Positions 25,604-36,877 are shown, numbered from the stretch's first letter. The stretch: 64,000 bases of DNA from Chloroflexota bacterium (GCA_016202545.1 JACQON010000018.1:31546-95545); one strand, 5' to 3'. Notes: a model not told the origin generated them from the sequence alone. A program made the numbers and translations.

Positions 25604-25774
25604 CTAGTTGAACCGCCGGGCAACAGTGATTCCTTTTTTCTCCAGCGTCTCACGGTTTCTGTCGTGAAACCGTGCCAGCCCCATGTCTGAGGTCGCCCCT
25701 GCCATCGGCGGCACGTTGAACTCGAAGCCATGGGACTCGTCAACGCAGACAATTGAAGAGACTTCTTTGCGCAT
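25604..25774 (-). CDS. Small hypothetical protein, 56 residues
   Basis: An open frame from ATG to TAG. The composition looks coding (MRKEVSSIVCVDESHGFEFN at the start, KGITVARRF at the end; G/C-rich third positions). It is divergent from the Lrp regulator gene with about 40 bases between the starts. No family was recognised. It could also be a fragment of a larger gene, since the ribosome site before its ATG is weak. Confidence 0.4.
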   Translation of the reverse strand: MRKEVSSIVCVDESHGFEFNVPPMAGATSDMGLARFHDRNRETLEKKGITVARRFN

Positions 25775-25815
25775 AGTGCTTGCAAAAGACGGTGTAATAT
25801 GCTATTTTATAAATA

Positions 25816-26253
25816 ATGAGCGTGAAAATTGACCTTCTCGATAGGCGAGTGCTGGACTTGATGATGCAGAACGCATATCAGAGCAACGGTGCTTTGGCCA
25901 GGCAGCTTGGTGTCAACGCCGCCACCGTCAGGCGCAGGGTGAAAAAGCTCATCCAGGGGGGCATGGCAAGGATTATCGCTGTCCCCGACCCACGCAAGCT
26001 GGGGACGCCGCTGAGAGCCCTTATCGCTTTTGACGTGGCCAATGACAGCATGGATTCGGTCATGACGGCATTGAGCACCCGTGCCGAGGTCAAATGGCTG
26101 GCCGCCACCACCGGCCGGTTCGACGTCATCGCTTCGGTGTGGCTTCCTTCCACCAGCGAGCTGTTAAGCTTCATGAAGGAAGAGGTAGGCAAGCTAGAGG
26201 GGATAAGGAACGCTGAAATATTCCTCTGCCTTCGTGTGCAGAAAGGCATCTGA
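25816..26253 (+). CDS. Lrp/AsnC family transcriptional regulator
   Basis: A 145-residue regulator with an N-terminal winged helix-turn-helix (about residues 5-60, GALARQLGVNAATVRRRVKK) and a C-terminal RAM/effector domain (about 65-145, ending FLCLRVQKG). Family members bind amino acids and form dimers to octamers on DNA. An AT-rich promoter-like stretch (TATTTTATAAATAATG) lies immediately upstream. Possible targets are its divergent small gene or the nearby glutamate dehydrogenase, by position only. Confidence 0.9.
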   Translation: MSVKIDLLDRRVLDLMMQNAYQSNGALARQLGVNAATVRRRVKKLIQGGMARIIAVPDPRKLGTPLRALIAFDVANDSMDSVMTALSTRAEVKWLAATTGRFDVIASVWLPSTSELLSFMKEEVGKLEGIRNAEIFLCLRVQKGI

Positions 26254-26259
26254 GGAACG

Positions 26260-26616
26260 TCAGCTCTGGCGGAGCTTTACCTCATAGGAGCCGAAGACGA
26301 AGTCCAGGTCATCCTGCAAAGCGGCCACCTTTGTCGCCGGGGAAAGCTCATCATTGATGTCGAGCATTAGCCTGGTCTCGCCTCTGGCTGAACCGACGAT
26401 ATGTGCCCTGACGCACTCTTTCCCCGCCTTGCCTCTATCATCAGGAACTCTGAATGTCAGCGTGCCGCGTGAGATAAACGATGACGAGTCTTCAGGCATG
26501 GAGTACGTTTCCAGCTTGGACTCGCTGACGACCATCCCCTGCTTGACAACGAAATCCCTCACTTCGTCATACAACAGCTCGGGCTGTACCAGTTGATACG
26601 TTTTTCTAATCTGCAT
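26260..26616 (-). CDS. Hypothetical protein
   Basis: A 118-residue soluble protein of unknown family with mixed alpha/beta pattern (FISRGTLTFRVP, RLMLDINDELSPATKVAALQ). The start with GAGGAAAC upstream is preferred; a further in-frame ATG at 26646 has no ribosome site. It lies between Lrp and glutamate dehydrogenase, on the strand of the latter and 54 bases after it, so it may be co-transcribed with it. It could be a small START/SRPBCC-like protein, but this is a guess. Confidence 0.6.
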   Translation of the reverse strand: MQIRKTYQLVQPELLYDEVRDFVVKQGMVVSESKLETYSMPEDSSSFISRGTLTFRVPDDRGKAGKECVRAHIVGSARGETRLMLDINDELSPATKVAALQDDLDFVFGSYEVKLRQS

Positions 26617-26670
26617 GTTGTCTGTTTCCTCTAACGATACCTTCATTGGCCGCTTTTGTCAATTTGCGCG

Positions 26671-27951
26671 CTACGGATATATGCCCCTCAGGCACATAGC
26701 GACTGTCAGCCGGCGTAGAGCCAGCACATAAGCTGCCACCCTCATGTTTACTTTTTCACTCTGGCTTATCTCCCAAACTTCCGTAAAAGAATTGGTCATG
26801 ATTTTTCCCAGATACTCATTCACCTGCGACTCATCCCAGAAGAAACTCTGCAAGCCTTGTACCCACTCCAGATATGACACTACCACGCCGCCCATGTTGG
26901 CCAGTATGTCAGGAACAACAAGTACGCCGTTATCAGAGAGAATCATATCTGCTTCGGGCGTCGTCGGATTGTTGGCGCCTTCTATGACCACCTTTGTCTT
27001 CACTGAAGCAGCGTTGGCCTGATTTAGCTGGCCCCCGAGAGCTGCCGGCACCAGGATATCACATGGTACTCCCAAAAGCTCATCATTGGTCACATTTTCG
27101 GTATCTTTAAAATCGCATACTGCCCCTGTTTCTCTTTTGTAAGCCAGCAGCTTGTCCACATTCAGACCGTTCTGGTTGTAAACACCACCCCTGGAGTCGC
27201 TTATTGCCACCACGCGACAACCTTCTCTGGCCAGTAACCTGGCCGCCACGGCTCCCACATTTCCGAAGCCCTGAATAGCAACGGTTGCTTCTCTGGGATT
27301 CATACCCAGGTTCTTCGTGGCCAGTAAAGCACTGATGGTACAACCGCGCCCTGTGGCCTCGAATCTACCCTTGCTGCCGCCTATCTCGATAGGCTTGCCG
27401 GTGACAACCGCCGGCACGGAGTGGCCCTTACCCATGCTGTAGGTATCCATTATCCAGGCCATAACCTGCGGATTGGTGCCTACATCAGGAGCGGGGATAT
27501 CACATTCAGGACCTATCACGATGCTGATTTCAGCAGTGTAGCGCCTGGTCAACCGCTCCAGCTCATCTTGGGACATGACCTTCGGGTCACAAATCACGGC
27601 TCCCTTGGCACCGCCGAACGGGACATTGGCAACTGCGGTTTTTAGAGTCATCAAAGCTGCTAAGGCCCTCGTCTCATCCAGGGTGACATCAGGGTGATAA
27701 CGGATTCCCCCTTTAGCCGGCCCTCTAGTATCGTTATGTAAAACCCTGAAGCCGGTGAAGATTTTCGCATTCCCATCATCGAATTTAACCGGAAAGTGGA
27801 CTATCAACTCCCGCTCACATTCATTCAGCTTCAAGCGGCATCTTTCAGGAACGTTGAGCCTATCACAGACATCATTAATCAGCTTTCTTACGTTGCTGAA
27901 AGCTTGCCCATCTCCACTGGCCTCACTGACATTTGGTCGTTGCAGATTCAC
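26671..27951 (-). CDS. gdhA: Glu/Leu/Phe/Val dehydrogenase
   Basis: A 426-residue NAD(P)-dependent amino acid dehydrogenase, most like glutamate dehydrogenase, linking 2-oxoglutarate and ammonia to glutamate. The substrate block KGGIRYHP and catalytic-lysine block PFGGAKGAV are present, followed by the dinucleotide fold GFGNVGAVAARLL and the EGANNPTTPEA segment. The length is normal for the hexameric bacterial/archaeal type. The GTG start has AAAGGAG seven bases upstream. Cofactor preference cannot be read safely. Confidence 0.92.
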   Translation of the reverse strand: MNLQRPNVSEASGDGQAFSNVRKLINDVCDRLNVPERCRLKLNECERELIVHFPVKFDDGNAKIFTGFRVLHNDTRGPAKGGIRYHPDVTLDETRALAALMTLKTAVANVPFGGAKGAVICDPKVMSQDELERLTRRYTAEISIVIGPECDIPAPDVGTNPQVMAWIMDTYSMGKGHSVPAVVTGKPIEIGGSKGRFEATGRGCTISALLATKNLGMNPREATVAIQGFGNVGAVAARLLAREGCRVVAISDSRGGVYNQNGLNVDKLLAYKRETGAVCDFKDTENVTNDELLGVPCDILVPAALGGQLNQANAASVKTKVVIEGANNPTTPEADMILSDNGVLVVPDILANMGGVVVSYLEWVQGLQSFFWDESQVNEYLGKIMTNSFTEVWEISQSEKVNMRVAAYVLALRRLTVAMCLRGIYP

Positions 27952-28579
27952 TGTCTAACTCCTTTTATGCTCCTTTCGAGGCAACTCGATTTACTCCACT
28001 GACTGTGACTGCTGGAGCGCGCAATTTAGTCCTGCTGGAGCGGCCCGTTCACATATGTCTGCTGCTAAACAAGGCTTTGGCGGTCAGCGTCTTCGCCTAT
28101 ATCTAGTGCGGTCATCGGCCTTTGTCTGAACTCAACTGGTATCATCGCCGTAATTATAGCATACTGTCCTTGTCAAAAGACAATAAGCACTTTGCCTGAC
28201 GTAATCTCCTCTATTCTAGCCAACTTATCTCCTGTGTTCTCACCCCTTTATCCCCTTCTCCTGGTCAGGAGAAGGGGAAGAGATTTATGATAGGGGGCGT
28301 GCCCCCTATCATTCACTTAATTCCCCCTTCCCGACGGGAAGGGGGACAGGGGTTCACCCTGAAGGGGATGGGCGTTCTCGCCTTAGCCAAGCCGAAGATG
28401 GCATCCTCGCACGGTGACGATGATGTCCGATAGCAGCTCTATTTGCCTGACGCGATACTAGTAGCGGATTGGAACGAACATTTTCATATTTCGTGGTGCA
28501 AATAGGCTGGTAGATTGTGAGAGGCGTTAGCGAGAAACAATGACGGCAGAGGCTACCAAACGGGTATCAAGTTGCGCCC
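27952..28579. repeat. Long intergenic region with a family B repeat
   Basis: It separates the divergent gdhA and rpsB genes. About 28238-28376 is a family B repeat (CCCCTTCTCCTGG/CAGGAGAAGGGG, AGGGGGCGTGCCCCCT, CCCCCTTCCCG/CGGGAAGGGGG, then AGGGGTTCACCCTGAAGGGG). A TATAAT box on the minus strand (28153-28158) may belong to the gdhA promoter. No gene was seen. Confidence 0.6.
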
Positions 28580-28608
28580 TTGCTGGACATCGAAGGGTAT
28601 GCTATACT
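28580..28608 (+). promoter_or_regulatory. Predicted promoter of the rpsB operon
   Basis: TTGCTG (28580-28585), a 17-base spacer and TATACT (28603-28608) with an extended -10 TGC immediately before it. The next gene on this strand is rpsB, 40 bases downstream. Confidence 0.6.
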
Positions 28609-28648
28609 GTTTAGCTAGTAATCAGCATCTAGAAAGGGAGTCGAGATT

Positions 28649-29444
28649 TTGCCGGATACAACCACAATTAAGCAGCTTTTGGAGGCTGGAGCTCACTTCG
28701 GGCACCAGACCAGTCGCTGGCACCCCCGCATGAAGAATTATATCTTCACCAAGCGGGAGGGAATCCATATCATCGACCTGGAGAAAACCGCCGTCATGCT
28801 GGGCAAGGCGTGTGAGGTTGTCAGGCAGATAGTGGCTGAAGGCGGCACCATCATCTTTGTTGGCACCAAGAAGCAAGCCCAGGAGGCTATAGAACAAGAG
28901 GCCAAGCGTTGTGGCATGTATTACGTCAACCAGCGCTGGCTGGGAGGAATGCTGACCAACTTCGGCACCATCCAGGCCCGGATAGACCATCTGGTACACC
29001 TGGAAGACCAGCAGTCCAGAGGGGAGTTCAGCCGCTTACCCAAGAAAGAAGCCCTCAAGCTTGAGAAGGAAATCGCACGGCTTAACCGGTATTTGGGAGG
29101 CTTCAAGGAGATGACCAGGCTGCCAAGCGCCCTTTTCATCGTTGACCCCACCAAAGAGAGGATTGCCCTGGCTGAAGCCAAACGTATGCAGATACCGGTA
29201 GTTGCCATAGCTGATACCAATTGCAACCCTGACGAGATAGACCATCCTATTCCGGCCAATGACGATGCCATAAGGGCCATCAGGTTGATATGCAGCAAGA
29301 TTGCTGATGCGGTTATTGAAGGCAAAGCCAGTTTGACCGCAGGTCTAGCCGAGACGGAGAAGAAAGATGGTGCGGAGAGCAAGCCCGGGGAAATCGGGGA
29401 CGCGGTGATTTTTACGCCTGAAGATGAATACCATGAGGTAAAAA

Positions 29445-29452
<8 letters not shown>
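28649..29452 (+). CDS. rpsB: 30S ribosomal protein S2
   Basis: A 267-residue S2 protein of the small ribosomal subunit. The N-terminus ([19 protein letters not shown], then [14 protein letters not shown]) and the [20 protein letters not shown] block are diagnostic. The TTG start has AAAGGGAG upstream and no nearby ATG fits. It opens a long operon: its stop lies inside the start of tsf, an eight-base overlap. Confidence 0.97.
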
Positions 29453-31238
<1,786 letters not shown>

Positions 31239-31286
31239 GTCAGATTGGCCCTCTGCCCCAGGCCATGACAACAGCCACTTCATCCT

Positions 31287-31985
31287 ATGAAACAATCCAA
31301 TCGCTTTCCTAGCCATGTAGCCATTATCATGGACGGTAACCGCAGGTGGGCAGAACGGCAAGGCCTGTCCACTACCGAGGGGCACCGGGCGGGAATAGAA
31401 AATATGCGCCGGGTACTGGAGCACCTGAGCAACCGCGGGTTGAAGTACCTCACGGTCTACGCCTTCTCCACCGAGAACTGGCAGCGCAATAATAGGGAAG
31501 TCCAGGGACTGCTCGGTCTCCTGGAAGAAATGATAGACGAAGAGGTAGCCGAGCTTCACAGGAGAGGCGCCAGGATCCGCCATATTGGACGGCTTGAAGG
31601 ACTACCTCCGGCTATCCAGGAAGCACTAAAAAGAGGGGTAGAGCTGACAAGCAGTAATGCCGGAACGACCGTCAGTTTCGCCTTCAACTACGGGGCACGC
31701 ACTGAGATTCTGGATGCAGTCCGCCGCATTGTGGCTGATGGCCTCCCACCTCAAGATATAGATGAGAAACTGTTCAACAGCTACCTGTATACCGCCGATT
31801 TGCCTGACGTTGACCTGGTTATCCGCACCGGCGGCGAAGTTCGCCTGAGCAATTTCCTGATGTGGCAGGCGGCTTACAGTGAATATTACTTCACCAATGC
31901 CCTGTGGCCCGACTTCGATAAGGAAGAGATTGATAAAGCTCTTCTCTCCTACAGCCAGAGGGAGAGACGTTTCGGCGGGGATTAG
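31287..31985 (+). CDS. uppS: Isoprenyl (undecaprenyl) diphosphate synthase
   Basis: A 232-residue cis-prenyltransferase that makes the lipid carrier for cell envelope glycans. The catalytic aspartate is in IIMDGNRRWA, YAFSTENWQR follows, and the substrate-binding block is RTGGEVRLSNFLMWQAAYSE (family usually RTSGE). It sits between frr and cdsA in the housekeeping operon. Confidence 0.95.
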   Translation: MKQSNRFPSHVAIIMDGNRRWAERQGLSTTEGHRAGIENMRRVLEHLSNRGLKYLTVYAFSTENWQRNNREVQGLLGLLEEMIDEEVAELHRRGARIRHIGRLEGLPPAIQEALKRGVELTSSNAGTTVSFAFNYGARTEILDAVRRIVADGLPPQDIDEKLFNSYLYTADLPDVDLVIRTGGEVRLSNFLMWQAAYSEYYFTNALWPDFDKEEIDKALLSYSQRERRFGGD

Positions 31986-32088
31986 CATTGGTCACCGCTG
32001 GTCGCCTCCGGCCGTTTTTCTCCCCATCCCCCCCTTCAGGTGATGGAGTACCACGCGAGAGCCCTTACTTCAGGACCGGTATCCAGGT

Positions 32089-32883
32089 ATGCTCAGGCAA
32101 CGGCTGATAACTGCGCTCACGGTCTTCCCCATCCTGGTGGCTGCCGTCTGGTTTGACCGGCCACTGCCCTGGTTTACGGTGCTAGTGGCTGGATGGGGCC
32201 TCATGGCGGTCTTTGAGTTCTATAGGGTGGCGGCTGTGCCCAGGGCACTCGCCGGCCTCGGGCTGGTCTTGAGCTTGCTGTTCATCGTTAGCCCCCATTT
32301 TGACTACGACTTCTTCCTCCCGTCGCTGCTGACACTGGCGGTGGTGCTGCCCCTGGTTTCGCTCCTGGCATTGCGTCACAAGGAAGGAGCTTTCGCCGGC
32401 TGGGCCTGGATGGCGGCCGGAATTCTCTATCTCGGCTGGATGCTGAGCCATCTGATAGCTCTGAGGGGGATGGATGCTGGCCGTGACTGGGTATTTCTGG
32501 CCCTGTTTGTCACCTTTGGTTCTGACAGCGCTGCCTTCTTTATTGGCAAGAGGTGGGGCAGGCGCCGCCTCGCACCATACATCAGCCCGGCCAAGACCTG
32601 GGAGGGGGCGGCGGCAGGGGCCGTTGGAGGCATAGGTGCCAGCCTGGTTCTGACCGGTCTTCTCAGCCTGCCCCTCACCATCGGCCAGGCGGCCTTGCTC
32701 GGCCTGCTCACCAGCGTTTTCGGCCAGCTTGGCGACCTGGTGGAATCCCTGTTCAAGCGGAACATGGGGGTGAAGGACTCCGGCAGGTCCATACCAGGGC
32801 ACGGCGGCTTCCTTGACCGGATAGACAGCGTTGTCTTTGCTGGCGTGGTGGTGTACTATTATTTGATATGGGTGATACGGTAA
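32089..32883 (+). CDS. cdsA: Phosphatidate cytidylyltransferase
   Basis: A 264-residue membrane enzyme with about seven or eight helices that makes CDP-diacylglycerol. The CDS signature is near the C-terminus (KDSGRSIPGHGGFLDRIDS), and SDSAAFFIGKRWGRR with SPAKTWEG precedes it. It overlaps dxr by 16 bases. Confidence 0.95.
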   Translation: MLRQRLITALTVFPILVAAVWFDRPLPWFTVLVAGWGLMAVFEFYRVAAVPRALAGLGLVLSLLFIVSPHFDYDFFLPSLLTLAVVLPLVSLLALRHKEGAFAGWAWMAAGILYLGWMLSHLIALRGMDAGRDWVFLALFVTFGSDSAAFFIGKRWGRRRLAPYISPAKTWEGAAAGAVGGIGASLVLTGLLSLPLTIGQAALLGLLTSVFGQLGDLVESLFKRNMGVKDSGRSIPGHGGFLDRIDSVVFAGVVVYYYLIWVIR

Positions 32884-34016
32884 AGAGACTGGCCGTCCTG
32901 GGCTCAACCGGCTCCATAGGTCAGCAGACCCTCGATATAGTCCGCGCCTTTCCCCACAAGTTCCGCATCGTGGGTCTGGCAGCGGGCAGAAATACCGATT
33001 TGCTGGCCAGGCAGGTCGCCGAGTTCAAGCCAGGGTTGGTCTACCATCCATCTGCCGCAGAACGGGGCCGGGAGGCCCTGCCTCCTGGCGAATATAAGCT
33101 TCTATCGCTTGAGGAAATCGCCCGCCATCCTGAGGTAGACGTTGTCGTCATCGCCACTTCGGGAGCGGTGGGGCTGGGAGCAACGCTGGCGGCAGTAAAG
33201 GCAGGCAAAAAAGTCGCCCTGTCCAACAAAGAGCCACTGGTCATGGCCGGCGAGATTATCACCAGGGAGGCGGCGCTAAACGGGGCGCAGCTCCTGCCCG
33301 TTGATAGCGAGCATAGCGCCATATGGCAGTGCCTCAGCGGCGAGACGCAGCCGGCAGCCCAAATTATCTTGACCGCCTCGGGGGGGCCTTTCCGCCACTA
33401 CTCCCCGGCCCAACTGGAGGAGGTCACCCCGGAGCAGGCCCTGAACCACCCTTCCTGGCGGATGGGGAAAAAGGTCACCATTGACTCGGCCACTTTGATG
33501 AACAAGGGCCTTGAGGTAATCGAGGCCCGCTGGCTGTTCAATGTGCCCTTCGACGACATCAAAGTCCTTGTCCATCCCCAGAGCATTGTACACTCCATGG
33601 TGGAGTTCGCCGACGGCTCGGTCAAGGCCCAGCTAAGCCACCCTGACATGCGCATACCCATCCAGTATGCCCTGTCCTATCCTGAGCGCCTGGCCAATCC
33701 GCGGCTCCCCCGGCTCGACTGGAGCACCATTACCAGCCTGACCTTCGAGCCACCTGACCTCGGTCTATTCTCCTGCCTCAGGCTGGCGATTGAGGCAGGT
33801 AGAAGCGGCGGCACCTTCCCCGCCGTGCTCTGCGCCTCCGATGAGGTAGCCGTCGAGCTTTTCCTGTCGCGGCGTATCAGATTTGTTGACATCGCCGGCC
33901 TCGTCGAGCGGACGTTGGAGCGGCATCGGTCTATAGTCCATCCCGGCCTGGAGGAAATCATGGCGGCTGATACCTGGGCCAGAGAAAGAGTCAAGCAGCT
34001 TATTACAAAGGGATAA
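32868..34016 (+). CDS. dxr: 1-deoxy-D-xylulose 5-phosphate reductoisomerase
   Basis: A 382-residue NADPH-dependent enzyme of the MEP isoprenoid pathway. The nucleotide fold GSTGSIGQQTLDIV, SNKEPLVMAGE and metal-site block PVDSEHSAIWQ are present. The start lies inside cdsA, so expression is coupled. Confidence 0.96.
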   Translation: MGDTVKRLAVLGSTGSIGQQTLDIVRAFPHKFRIVGLAAGRNTDLLARQVAEFKPGLVYHPSAAERGREALPPGEYKLLSLEEIARHPEVDVVVIATSGAVGLGATLAAVKAGKKVALSNKEPLVMAGEIITREAALNGAQLLPVDSEHSAIWQCLSGETQPAAQIILTASGGPFRHYSPAQLEEVTPEQALNHPSWRMGKKVTIDSATLMNKGLEVIEARWLFNVPFDDIKVLVHPQSIVHSMVEFADGSVKAQLSHPDMRIPIQYALSYPERLANPRLPRLDWSTITSLTFEPPDLGLFSCLRLAIEAGRSGGTFPAVLCASDEVAVELFLSRRIRFVDIAGLVERTLERHRSIVHPGLEEIMAADTWARERVKQLITKG

Positions 34017-34019
34017 CTT

Positions 34020-35060
34020 ATGGTAGTCACTATTATAATAGGCACTGTTATTTTATCAGTGATTGTCTTAGCCCACGAACTGGGACACTTTATCAGTGCC
34101 AAAGCCTCCGATGTGAGGGTAGAGGAATTTGGGCTGGGCTTTCCCCCACGGTTAATCTCGTTTACACGAGGTGAAACTCGCTACTCGTTGAACGCCATCC
34201 CCTTTGGCGGCTTTACCAAAATGACTGGTGAAGAAGACCCCACAGAACCAAGGAGCCTGGCCAGTAAGAGCCGTGGTATCAGGCTGCTAGTAATCAGCGC
34301 CGGTTCTCTGATGAACCTGCTGCTGGCCCTGATACTATTTTCGACTTCTTATCTCTTCCCGCGCCAGGCGACTGTCGGACAGGTACAGGTAGTAGATGTA
34401 GCCCTTGATTCTCCGGCCGCCATGGCCGGCATCGAAAAGGGAGACATTATCCTGAGCATAAACGGCCAGCCGGTGGATAGCCACTCCGTACTGACTCAAT
34501 CTGTCAACGACAATCTGGGCGAAAAGATTACCCTACTCATCCGGCACCCGGACTCAACTCGCATGAGCATCCAGGTCATACCGAGATTAGAGCCACCGCA
34601 AGGGGAGGGGGCAATTGGCATCGCCATACAAACCGTAAAGCGTTACCCGCTCTGGCAGGTAATACCCCTGGGTGCAAAAGAGCTATTTATGACAGTAATT
34701 ATGTGGGCAGAGGGACTGGTCAGTATCTTTACCAGTAACATAATGGACTCCTTTCTCGGCCCGGTAGGCATTGTCCAGCTCACCGGCGAAGTTGCCGAAG
34801 CTGGCATCTTACCCTTATTGAGAATCTCCGCCCTAATCAGTCTAATACTGGGTATCATGAACTTATTTCCGCTCCCGGCAATAGACGGCGGCCGGATTAC
34901 CTTCCTCTTCTTAGAATGGATTCGCCGGGGCAGGCGAATCTCACCGAGGATAGAAAGCGCAGTACACGTCATCGGTCTAGCCCTGTTCCTGCTCTTTTTC
35001 CTGGCTATCACCTACCAGGATATTATCCGTATCATAAGTGGAGAAAGGCTGCTACCATGA
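34020..35060 (+). CDS. rseP: Site-2 intramembrane zinc protease (RseP/RasP type)
   Basis: A 346-residue membrane metalloprotease. The zinc motif HELGH is near residue 20, a single PDZ domain occupies about residues 120-200, and the second active-site motif NLFPLPAIDGG precedes the last helix. It presumably cleaves membrane anchors of regulators or signal-peptide remnants. It starts three bases after dxr, and its stop overlaps the ispG start. Confidence 0.94.
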   Translation: MVVTIIIGTVILSVIVLAHELGHFISAKASDVRVEEFGLGFPPRLISFTRGETRYSLNAIPFGGFTKMTGEEDPTEPRSLASKSRGIRLLVISAGSLMNLLLALILFSTSYLFPRQATVGQVQVVDVALDSPAAMAGIEKGDIILSINGQPVDSHSVLTQSVNDNLGEKITLLIRHPDSTRMSIQVIPRLEPPQGEGAIGIAIQTVKRYPLWQVIPLGAKELFMTVIMWAEGLVSIFTSNIMDSFLGPVGIVQLTGEVAEAGILPLLRISALISLILGIMNLFPLPAIDGGRITFLFLEWIRRGRRISPRIESAVHVIGLALFLLFFLAITYQDIIRIISGERLLP

Positions 35061-36103
35061 ATCCTCGCCGCATATCCAGGCCGGTGCAGATTGGCAATGT
35101 CACCATCGGTGGCGATGCCCCCATCGTGGTGCAGTCCATGACCAAGACCGACACGCGCCATGCCGAGGCCACCATCCGTCAAATCAAGGAGCTTGAGGAA
35201 AGCGGCTGCGAGGTGGTGCGGGTGGCCGTGCCCGATATGGAGGCGGCGGAGGCCATACCAGCGATAAAGAAGGGGATTTCCATACCTCTGGTCGCCGATA
35301 TACACTTCGATTATCGGCTGGCGCTGAAAGCGATGGAAGGCGGCGCTGACGGGTTGCGGCTGAACCCGGGCAATATCGGCGCGCCGGAGCGAGTCAAGGC
35401 GGTGGCCCGTGCGGCCAGAGAGAGGAATATCCCCATCCGCGTCGGGGTGAACGCTGGCAGCCTGCCCAGGGATGCCGACCCGCACCTCGGCGTGGCCGAG
35501 CGCATGGTGGAGGCGGCCCTGGGCCAGGTACGGCTGCTGGAGAGCCTGGACTTCGACCTGATTAAGGTCTCGCTCAAGGCCTTTGACGTGCCGACCACCA
35601 TCGAAGCCTACCGGAACATCGCCGAAAAGATACCCTACCCGCTGCATATCGGCATCACCGAGGCCGGCCCGCCCAGGACGGGCCTCATCCGCAGCGCCGC
35701 CGGCATCAGCACCCTGCTCTACCTGGGCATCGGCGATACCATAAGGGTATCGCTGACCGCCCATCCCAGGGAAGAGGTCATCGCCGCCTATGAAATCCTG
35801 GAGAGCATGGACCTGCGCCGGCGCAGCCCGGTGCTGGTCAGTTGCCCCACCTGCGGGCGGGCCGACGTCGACATCATGAAGCTGGCGCTGGACGTGGAGA
35901 AAGAGCTGCTCAAGATAGACAAGCCGATAAAGGTGGCGGTGATGGGCTGCGAGGTCAACGGCCCCGGCGAGGCCATGGACGCCGACATCGGCATCGCCTG
36001 CGGCAAAGGCCGCGCCATCCTGTTCCGAAAGGGCAAGAAAATCAAGGTGGTCGAAGAAAAGGACTTCCTGGCCACCCTCATGGCCGAGGTGGAGAAGTTT
36101 TAA
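35057..36103 (+). CDS. ispG: 4-hydroxy-3-methylbut-2-en-1-yl diphosphate synthase (flavodoxin/ferredoxin type)
   Basis: A 348-residue [4Fe-4S] enzyme of the MEP pathway. The N-terminal TIM barrel begins PIVVQSMTKTDTRHA. The cluster ligands are in SCPTCGR and in GCEVNGPGEA. The ATG overlaps the rseP stop (ATGA). A longer frame running back inside rseP is an artefact. Confidence 0.96.
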   Translation: MNPRRISRPVQIGNVTIGGDAPIVVQSMTKTDTRHAEATIRQIKELEESGCEVVRVAVPDMEAAEAIPAIKKGISIPLVADIHFDYRLALKAMEGGADGLRLNPGNIGAPERVKAVARAARERNIPIRVGVNAGSLPRDADPHLGVAERMVEAALGQVRLLESLDFDLIKVSLKAFDVPTTIEAYRNIAEKIPYPLHIGITEAGPPRTGLIRSAAGISTLLYLGIGDTIRVSLTAHPREEVIAAYEILESMDLRRRSPVLVSCPTCGRADVDIMKLALDVEKELLKIDKPIKVAVMGCEVNGPGEAMDADIGIACGKGRAILFRKGKKIKVVEEKDFLATLMAEVEKF

Positions 36104-36150
36104 CCAAATAGATACTGTAATAAGCCGAAGTGGAAGGAGGGTGAAGTAAA

Positions 36151-36561
36151 ATGGCACAAATAAAGCCTGACAACGGCAACTTGCTCCTGCTATATCAGCA
36201 CAGTTGGAAGCGATTACAGCACGTAGATAGACAACGCATGTTTTTTAGTAACCTATACGCCACAATCGTAACGGGTCTTTTTGCCTTTTTAACCATCAAC
36301 AACTGGAATTGGTATGGCCTCTTATTCGTGTTCATCCTTTCTGCTTTCGCTTTCCTTCTCAATCATAGAATTAATGAACACGTTACCCACTACGAAAACA
36401 TGATGAAAAAAATCGCCGAAGACATTGGTTGTGGGGATTATTACACTCCGGGTGCTTCCTCAAAGGCCAAAATCACCCTAAGACGGCTCTACAAATACTT
36501 GCCAATTGTCGTTTTCGTAGCGTTTCTTATTATCACTATCTCTCATTACCTCACCAACTAG
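36151..36561 (+). CDS. Unknown small membrane protein
   Basis: A 136-residue protein of no recognised family. Three hydrophobic stretches are seen (about residues 31-48, 53-68 and 115-134) around a soluble loop that contains CGDYYTPGASSKAK. A good AGGAGG site precedes the ATG. Base composition is AT-rich compared with the housekeeping operon before it, so it is probably an insertion rather than part of that operon. A recombinase stub and a hairpin repeat follow it. Confidence 0.6.
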   Translation: MAQIKPDNGNLLLLYQHSWKRLQHVDRQRMFFSNLYATIVTGLFAFLTINNWNWYGLLFVFILSAFAFLLNHRINEHVTHYENMMKKIAEDIGCGDYYTPGASSKAKITLRRLYKYLPIVVFVAFLIITISHYLTN

Positions 36562-36602
36562 CAACTTAACAAGCGTCATATTTTGATGAACGAGAACCGA
36601 TA

Positions 36603-36707
36603 ATGAATAAATCCGCCATTTATTGCCGTGTAAGCACCGATGACCAGAAACAAGAAGGAACTAGCCTCTCTTTCAAAGGAGATGGGTATAGAGATAGAGG
36701 TAGATAA
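36603..36707 (+). pseudogene. Truncated serine recombinase (N-terminal stub)
   Basis: The first 22 codons read MNKSAIYCRVSTDDQKQEGT, the start of a large serine recombinase with the catalytic serine in YCRVSTDDQ. After TSL the frame leaves the family and stops after 34 codons, so the gene is broken. It probably marks a former mobile element. A fragment of repeat family B follows directly (about 36723-36747). Confidence 0.75.
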
Positions 36708-36758
36708 GCAGGTCAGAAGAGTTAAAGAGGGGCGAAGCCTCTCTTATAAACCACTTTA

Positions 36759-36877
36759 AGGCTGTCTGAAAACTGTCATTGCGAGACCATTCCGACGAAG
36801 TCGGAAGGCGAAGCAATCTCTGAGATTGCTTCGGGCTTCGCCCTCGCAATGACAAGCGGGCCCTTTTCGGACAGCCT
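36759..36877. repeat. Nested inverted repeat (family A, CATTGCGAG type)
   Basis: Outer arms AGGCTGTCTGAAAA (36759-36772) and TTTTCGGACAGCCT (36864-36877) pair with one mismatch. Inner arms TGTCATTGCGAG and CTCGCAATGACA (36774-36854) pair perfectly, with a GAAGCAATCTC...GAGATTGCTTC pair inside. It looks like a small non-autonomous palindromic element; related copies lie near 44.2 and 56.0 kb. Confidence 0.75.

Noticed and set aside
34916..35056. Longer IspG starting inside rseP
   Set aside because: The extra N-terminal residues have no family match; the ATG overlapping the rseP stop gives the normal N-terminus.
35012..36157. Minus-strand open frame of about 381 codons over ispG
   Set aside because: Shadow of ispG caused by its GC-rich third positions; the histidine-rich translation is typical of such shadows.
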